This document shows, piece by piece, positions 60,110 through 64,000 of a DNA stretch of 64,000 nucleotides. The number at the start of each line of letters is the position of its first letter. The stretch's first letter is position 1. The notes beneath the pieces are model-generated. The model made no database searches. It saw nothing but the letters and a program-made list of their open reading frames with translations, and was not told the origin of the DNA. The DNA lies in assembly GCF_051014685.1 (NCBI RefSeq), contig NC_135055.1, forward strand, positions 18,960,001-19,024,000. Direction: 5' to 3'. The translations under genes were made by a program, and so were the position numbers. This DNA comes from Ptiloglossa arizonensis. Lineage: Eukaryota > Arthropoda > Insecta > Hymenoptera > Colletidae.

Positions 60110-60950
60110 ACCTCCTCCCCCTCCTCCTCTGTCTCTTCGATTTCCCTTCGAGGCCCGCGAGGTCCTCGAAATTCTGTCCGCGTGCCGTGGAACTCCCGAG
60201 CTCTAATGCGAAATATCGATTGTCGCGTTCTTATTATACACGAGAGGGGGGCCCCCCATCCGTTCTTCGTCTCCGTCTCTTCGATTTCCCTTCGTGGACC
60301 CCGTGGACCTCGAAACTTTGTCCGCGTATCGAGAAGCTCTTCCGAGCTCCGATGCGAAATATCGATTACCTTATTGTACACGAGGGGGGGCCCCCTCTCT
60401 TTTGCTCCTTCGCGTCTTCGATTCTCCTTCGAGGTTCGAAGGCGAGACCCTCGAAATTCTACCGACGCGTCGAGAAGTTTCGAAACTCTAAGGTGAAATG
60501 TCAATTATCGCGTTTCTAGTGTACACGAGGGGGGCCCCCCACTTCTGCTCCTTCGATTTCCCTTTTGTGACCGCGAAAACTTCGAAACTTTGTCCGCGTG
60601 TCCAGAAGTTTCCGAATTCTAATATGAAATATCAATCACCTTCTTTTCGTTGAACACAAGGGGGGCCCCCCTTCTTCTCCAACTCTTCGATTTCCCTTCA
60701 AGCCACTCGAGAACCGAAATTTGATCCACTTTCCACGGATCTTCCGAACACCGACGCAAACCGTCAATTACCACGTTCCTATCGTGCCCGAGGGGGGCCC
60801 CCCTTTCTTTTCCTCGTCCGTCTCTTCGATTTCCTTCGCCAAGGAAATTTTGTCCACGCTCCATGGAGCTTCCGAGCTCCAACGCGAAATATCGATTACC
60901 CCGTTCCTTATTACACACGAGAGAGGGGGGCCCCCCTCTCCTCACCCCGT
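60110..60950. repeat. Tandem array C: 131-144-bp units each carrying a GGGGGGCCCCCC palindrome
   Basis: About six units. The G/C palindromes are centred at 60251, 60390, 60534, 60665, 60797 and 60930, spaced 139, 144, 131, 132 and 133 bp. Each unit has TCTTCGATTTCCCTTCGNGG, CTCGAAACTTTGTCCGCG, a TTCCGAGCTCTAATGCGAAA block, TATCGATTACC and a TACACGAG before the palindrome. The third and fourth palindromes are exact G6C6 and the second is G7C5. Outside the palindrome there is no evident similarity to arrays A or B. Open frames on both strands (for example 60058-60519 and 60619-61140) are repeat-encoded. Confidence 0.95.
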
Positions 60951-62150
60951 TACAGGACTCGCGCGACCTCGTGCACCGGGCAGCACGATCACGCGAAAAG
61001 ATAGCGAAGCACCCTACGCGAGAGACACCGTAATAAATTCGTTTCGCTATATTGGGTGCCAAGTCGTCGTACGAGACGGCCGAGAGAAGCGGAGGGAAAC
61101 CGCGTGGCGGCTGCGGCGAGCGGAGAGAGAGATTTTTCACCGTACGCGGGTAAAGGGATCAGAGGGCGAGGGGGGTGGTGGGTGGCCGCGGGGGAACCAG
61201 AGAAAAGAGGCCTGGGTTATTCAGAGACGCGATTATTAATCGGTACGATCGATTAAATCGCAATGGGATACGGCCGATTGCGTGCGCAGGATCAATAATA
61301 TCGCGGACGGACGTACAAGGCGCAAGGGGATCCTTTAATGCGAGGATAGGTGTATCGATTATTGCGATCTCGTTTATCCGGCTGTTCTTTTGCCTGGGCC
61401 GCTCTCTCTCTCTTCGTCTCTGTCTCTCTTTCTCTCTTTCTCTCTCTCGTCGATCGCCCCACCGGCCTTCCACGATCGCGGATTGCCCCGAGACTGGTCG
61501 CCGCGCAATTACTCCCGGACCCCTCTGGAAATCCAACCGGGCATCGATCATTCGGAATCTCCTTTCGTTCCTTTTGCGGCTAGACACTTGGAAGAATCCA
61601 GCGAGTATCGGGGACAATTAATACATTGTATAGTAATGCCGTCCGAAACGGGAAAGGAAAAGACACGCGAGCCGCGAGGGGGGCCCGTACCGAGGGGGGC
61701 GAGTGATTGCGAATCGCGTCCGTACGACTTTTCGCGCGTTAACGTGGAAATTCGATATCATTACTATTGTTATTATTATTGTTATTAAACGTCTTTATTA
61801 CCCACGTACGATTTCATAGGTACAAGGTACCAGTGAAACAGCCGGAGATAAGCGCCGGTTGAAAGTGATTTTATACGGATAAAGGTAGAGAGGGTTTTTC
61901 CATCGGTGTCTCGCGGGATGAAAACGATAGCTTGCTTTTTACACGGGGAAGGTTATCTCAAGGCCAACCCGAGCTCCCCGAGTGGCATTCTATGCCCTTA
62001 AGACGATACCGTCGTTGGACATGGAAAATATAAATTGAACGATTTACGATACGTGGAATGCGATTTCGAGACTTTTCTTTCGCATTTTAATGCGAGTTTA
62101 ATACTTCGGGTGAACGCAACGTGAAAAGGTTTTCAATTTTTTATCCGTTT
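60951..62150. other. Unique non-coding stretch
   Basis: It contains a CT tract (61401-61448), a GGGGGGCCC site at 61678-61686 and a TTATTATTATTG run near 61765. No gene was recognised. Confidence 0.45.
61401..61448. repeat. (CT)n-rich tract
   Basis: CT units with TTCGTCTCTG interruption. Confidence 0.9.
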
Positions 62151-62154
62151 CGCA

Positions 62155-62360
62155 GCCGTGGTTGCAATTTCGTTCTTCCATACTTTTTCACAGTAATGTT
62201 TATAGAATCCAACCTCCTGTACCGGTATAAAATTCACACTTTACTCCAAAACAAAATCTTTGATGCAATTTCGTTGCTCCGTACTTTCACTGTAATGTTC
62301 AAAGAATCCACTCTACTGTACTATTGTTACAAAAATCCACTCTATCCGTACCAGAAATCG
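62155..62360. repeat. Two-copy 101-bp tandem duplication
   Basis: TGCAATTTCGTTCTTCCATA (62163) recurs as TGCAATTTCGTTGCTCCGTA (62264). Both are followed by ACAGTAATGTT or CTGTAATGTTC, then AGAATCCA and CTGTACY blocks. Confidence 0.88.
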
Positions 62361-64000
62361 TAGTCCACTGCGTGGACGTACGGGAGCCAAGATTGGGAAA
62401 TTCGCGAAGCGGTATCGCGGTAATCGTGGTCGATCGAAAAGGGGAGACGAAATGGAGTGGAAACGGGGGGTATGTAGAGGGTGGCAGGAGTAGCGGGTGT
62501 CGCTCGACCGGTTCGTAGATCGTATTCTATTGAGACAAACCACGCGAAGCGACGACGGCCGATCGGAAAGAAGGAAGGGAGGAAGGAAGAGGATGCCTAG
62601 CGAGAGTAAGGACTATAGGAGGCACGCCACGAACACCGGACAGCTATCTTAATCGACGACCTTTCTCTTAACCCGCCGATGGTTGCGCGGCACGCTCGGG
62701 CCGACAGTTGCTTTTCCACGAGTCGTTTCTCGAGAGGATGGTAAGGCCCCGTCGCGGTACGAAGGGCCAGAAACAAGGAGGAGGAAGAACAAGAGACAGA
62801 ACGGAGGAACGCGGAATCCGAGGACGGGAATCGGGCAACGGGGCAACCGGTCGCCGCGGCGGGGCCCGCTGCTCGAGAGCGGACCCGGGTACGCGTGGGC
62901 GGTTGCCGAATAATAATAAACTGGTCTTTCGAGGCCCCGCGAGGGCTCTCCTCTCGCTCTTCTTTGTCTCCGAGTATTTATATTCTCCGCTCTTTTTTCC
63001 TCTTTTTTTTTCTCTTTTCCCCCCTTTCCTTTTTTTCTTCAACGCCGCGCGGCGGTGCACGGGCCCCGCGCGCTCCACGATCTGCCCGCGTTTCGAGAAC
63101 TCTCGTAAAAGTCCGAGTTACTCCCGCGCGGAGGGGGAGACCCGTGTCGATAAGTTCACGCGAACCGGCGCGAACGTTTTATCGATACGCCCGTCTACTT
63201 TGCGTCCCCTTCGTGGCTGGAATTGAAACGTCACCGTCGGGGCGACCGACCGACCGAGAAAATTCCGTGCTCGGTGAGTGGCACGGCCGTAGTCATCGCC
63301 TAAGGCCCGCAGAGGGGGGAGATGGAACCTTGGACAGACTGACAAGGGAACTACCAACGATCGAGAACTATCTTGCCGACTACTTTTCGACTTCGGTGCA
63401 ACCGTGCTCGCAACGACGCCTCTGTGTTTTGTCGTTCGATTAGGAACCGGGTTACGGGGGGCAACTAATGCAATGGAAAATTCCGGGGTTGTTAAATATT
63501 TGAGAATCTTTTCGACACCGGTTGAGAATTATTCGTACCTTCTCGTTGAACGTTGGCAATCGTGTTTTTTCTTTCAATTTTTATATTTCTTTCCCATTTT
63601 GTAATTTTCGCTTCCAGTCACTGTTTAAAGTAACCAAAAAACTGCGCGAGAAATTGCAAAGTAAAGAAATTCGTCATTGTTTATATTCTCCGAAGAATCT
63701 ACATACACGTATATACACACGCGCGGGCGGAGTACGTCTCGGAATGAATTGCGCGTCGAGAAGCCAATATTTACCAACGCATAAAAGATTTGCTCTTCGA
63801 CTTTCATCCTCCGCGCGAACGACCTTCGCCGCTCCAATTTTCCTTTTTTCTCAATTCTCGAAGAGTCTCGAGTATCGATCTTAACGAACCGAGCCGGCCA
63901 TAATTAATATTCCGAGAACGCTCCGCGCGGGATAAATATTTTTACGAATTCGCTTGCATCGGTGCCCCCACCTCGAGTCCTTCGTCGGTTTAATCGCGCG
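62361..64000. other. Unique, mostly CpG-rich non-coding stretch
   Basis: It contains a T/C-rich segment at 62990-63040 and an AT-rich end (63460-63720). Frames of up to 182 residues on the plus strand overlap others in different frames and are low-complexity. No gene was recognised through the window end. Confidence 0.45.

Overview
This 64-kb window looks like nuclear DNA of an insect, most probably a hymenopteran (bee, ant or wasp). The evidence is indirect. CpG is abundant, as in Hymenoptera. CCTAACCT/TTAGG-like strings recur (55308, 55451, 55596, 59480-59515). There is a decayed insect-type LINE reverse-transcriptase fragment and an 81-bp cluster resembling mariner ends. Nothing looks bacterial or organellar: there are no operons, no Shine-Dalgarno spacing, and no rRNA or tRNA that I could find. 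Base composition swings between CpG-rich and AT-rich blocks.

I found no protein-coding gene that I can support. The longest open frames (350, 304, 292 and 224 residues) are low-complexity, Arg/Pro/Ser-rich and overlap equally long frames on the other strand, as expected by chance in stop-poor CpG-rich DNA. The only recognisable coding trace is a dead LINE reverse-transcriptase C-terminus at about 3501-3860.

The main content is tandem repetition. About twenty-five unrelated local tandem arrays or duplications are scattered from end to end, mostly with units of 100-175 bp and two to six copies. The clearest are 743-1430 (134 bp), 6835-7345 (66 bp), 17450-18180 (about 155 bp), 19728-20225 (171 bp), 25511-26042 (123-142 bp), 30270-31185 (154-156 bp), 47965-48235 (about 51 bp), 49775-50480 (about 140-226 bp), 51513-52340 (31-36 bp) and 60110-60950 (131-144 bp). 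Simple repeats, G/C homopolymers and GA/CT tracts lie between them.

The most unusual observation is that three arrays (743-1430, 25511-26042, 60110-60950) have unrelated unit sequences but share the same punctuation. Each unit carries one G6C6 palindrome, or in one array its halves separated by CACCGTG, repeated at nucleosome-like spacing. Isolated G5-6C4-7 sites also occur elsewhere (1533, 8794, 13144, 38210, 40533, 46168). A second short motif, CACCGTG/CACGGTG, also seems over-represented and sits inside the G/C palindrome of the second array. I propose this as a candidate undescribed architectural or repeat-seeding element; its function is unknown.

Layout. 1-9.5 kb: C-rich tract, G6C6 array A, LINE relic, 66-bp array, CpG-rich block. 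9.5-20 kb: mostly unique CpG-rich DNA with GA tracts and the 155-bp array. 20-31 kb: 171-bp array tail, G6C6 array B, 154-bp duplication and 155-bp array. 31-47 kb: unique blocks with several 64-227-bp arrays and homeodomain-site-rich islands that could be regulatory. 47-64 kb: the densest repeat region, with the 51-bp and 31-bp minisatellites, a mariner-like insertion inside a diverged array, a telomere-motif-bearing array and G6C6 array C.
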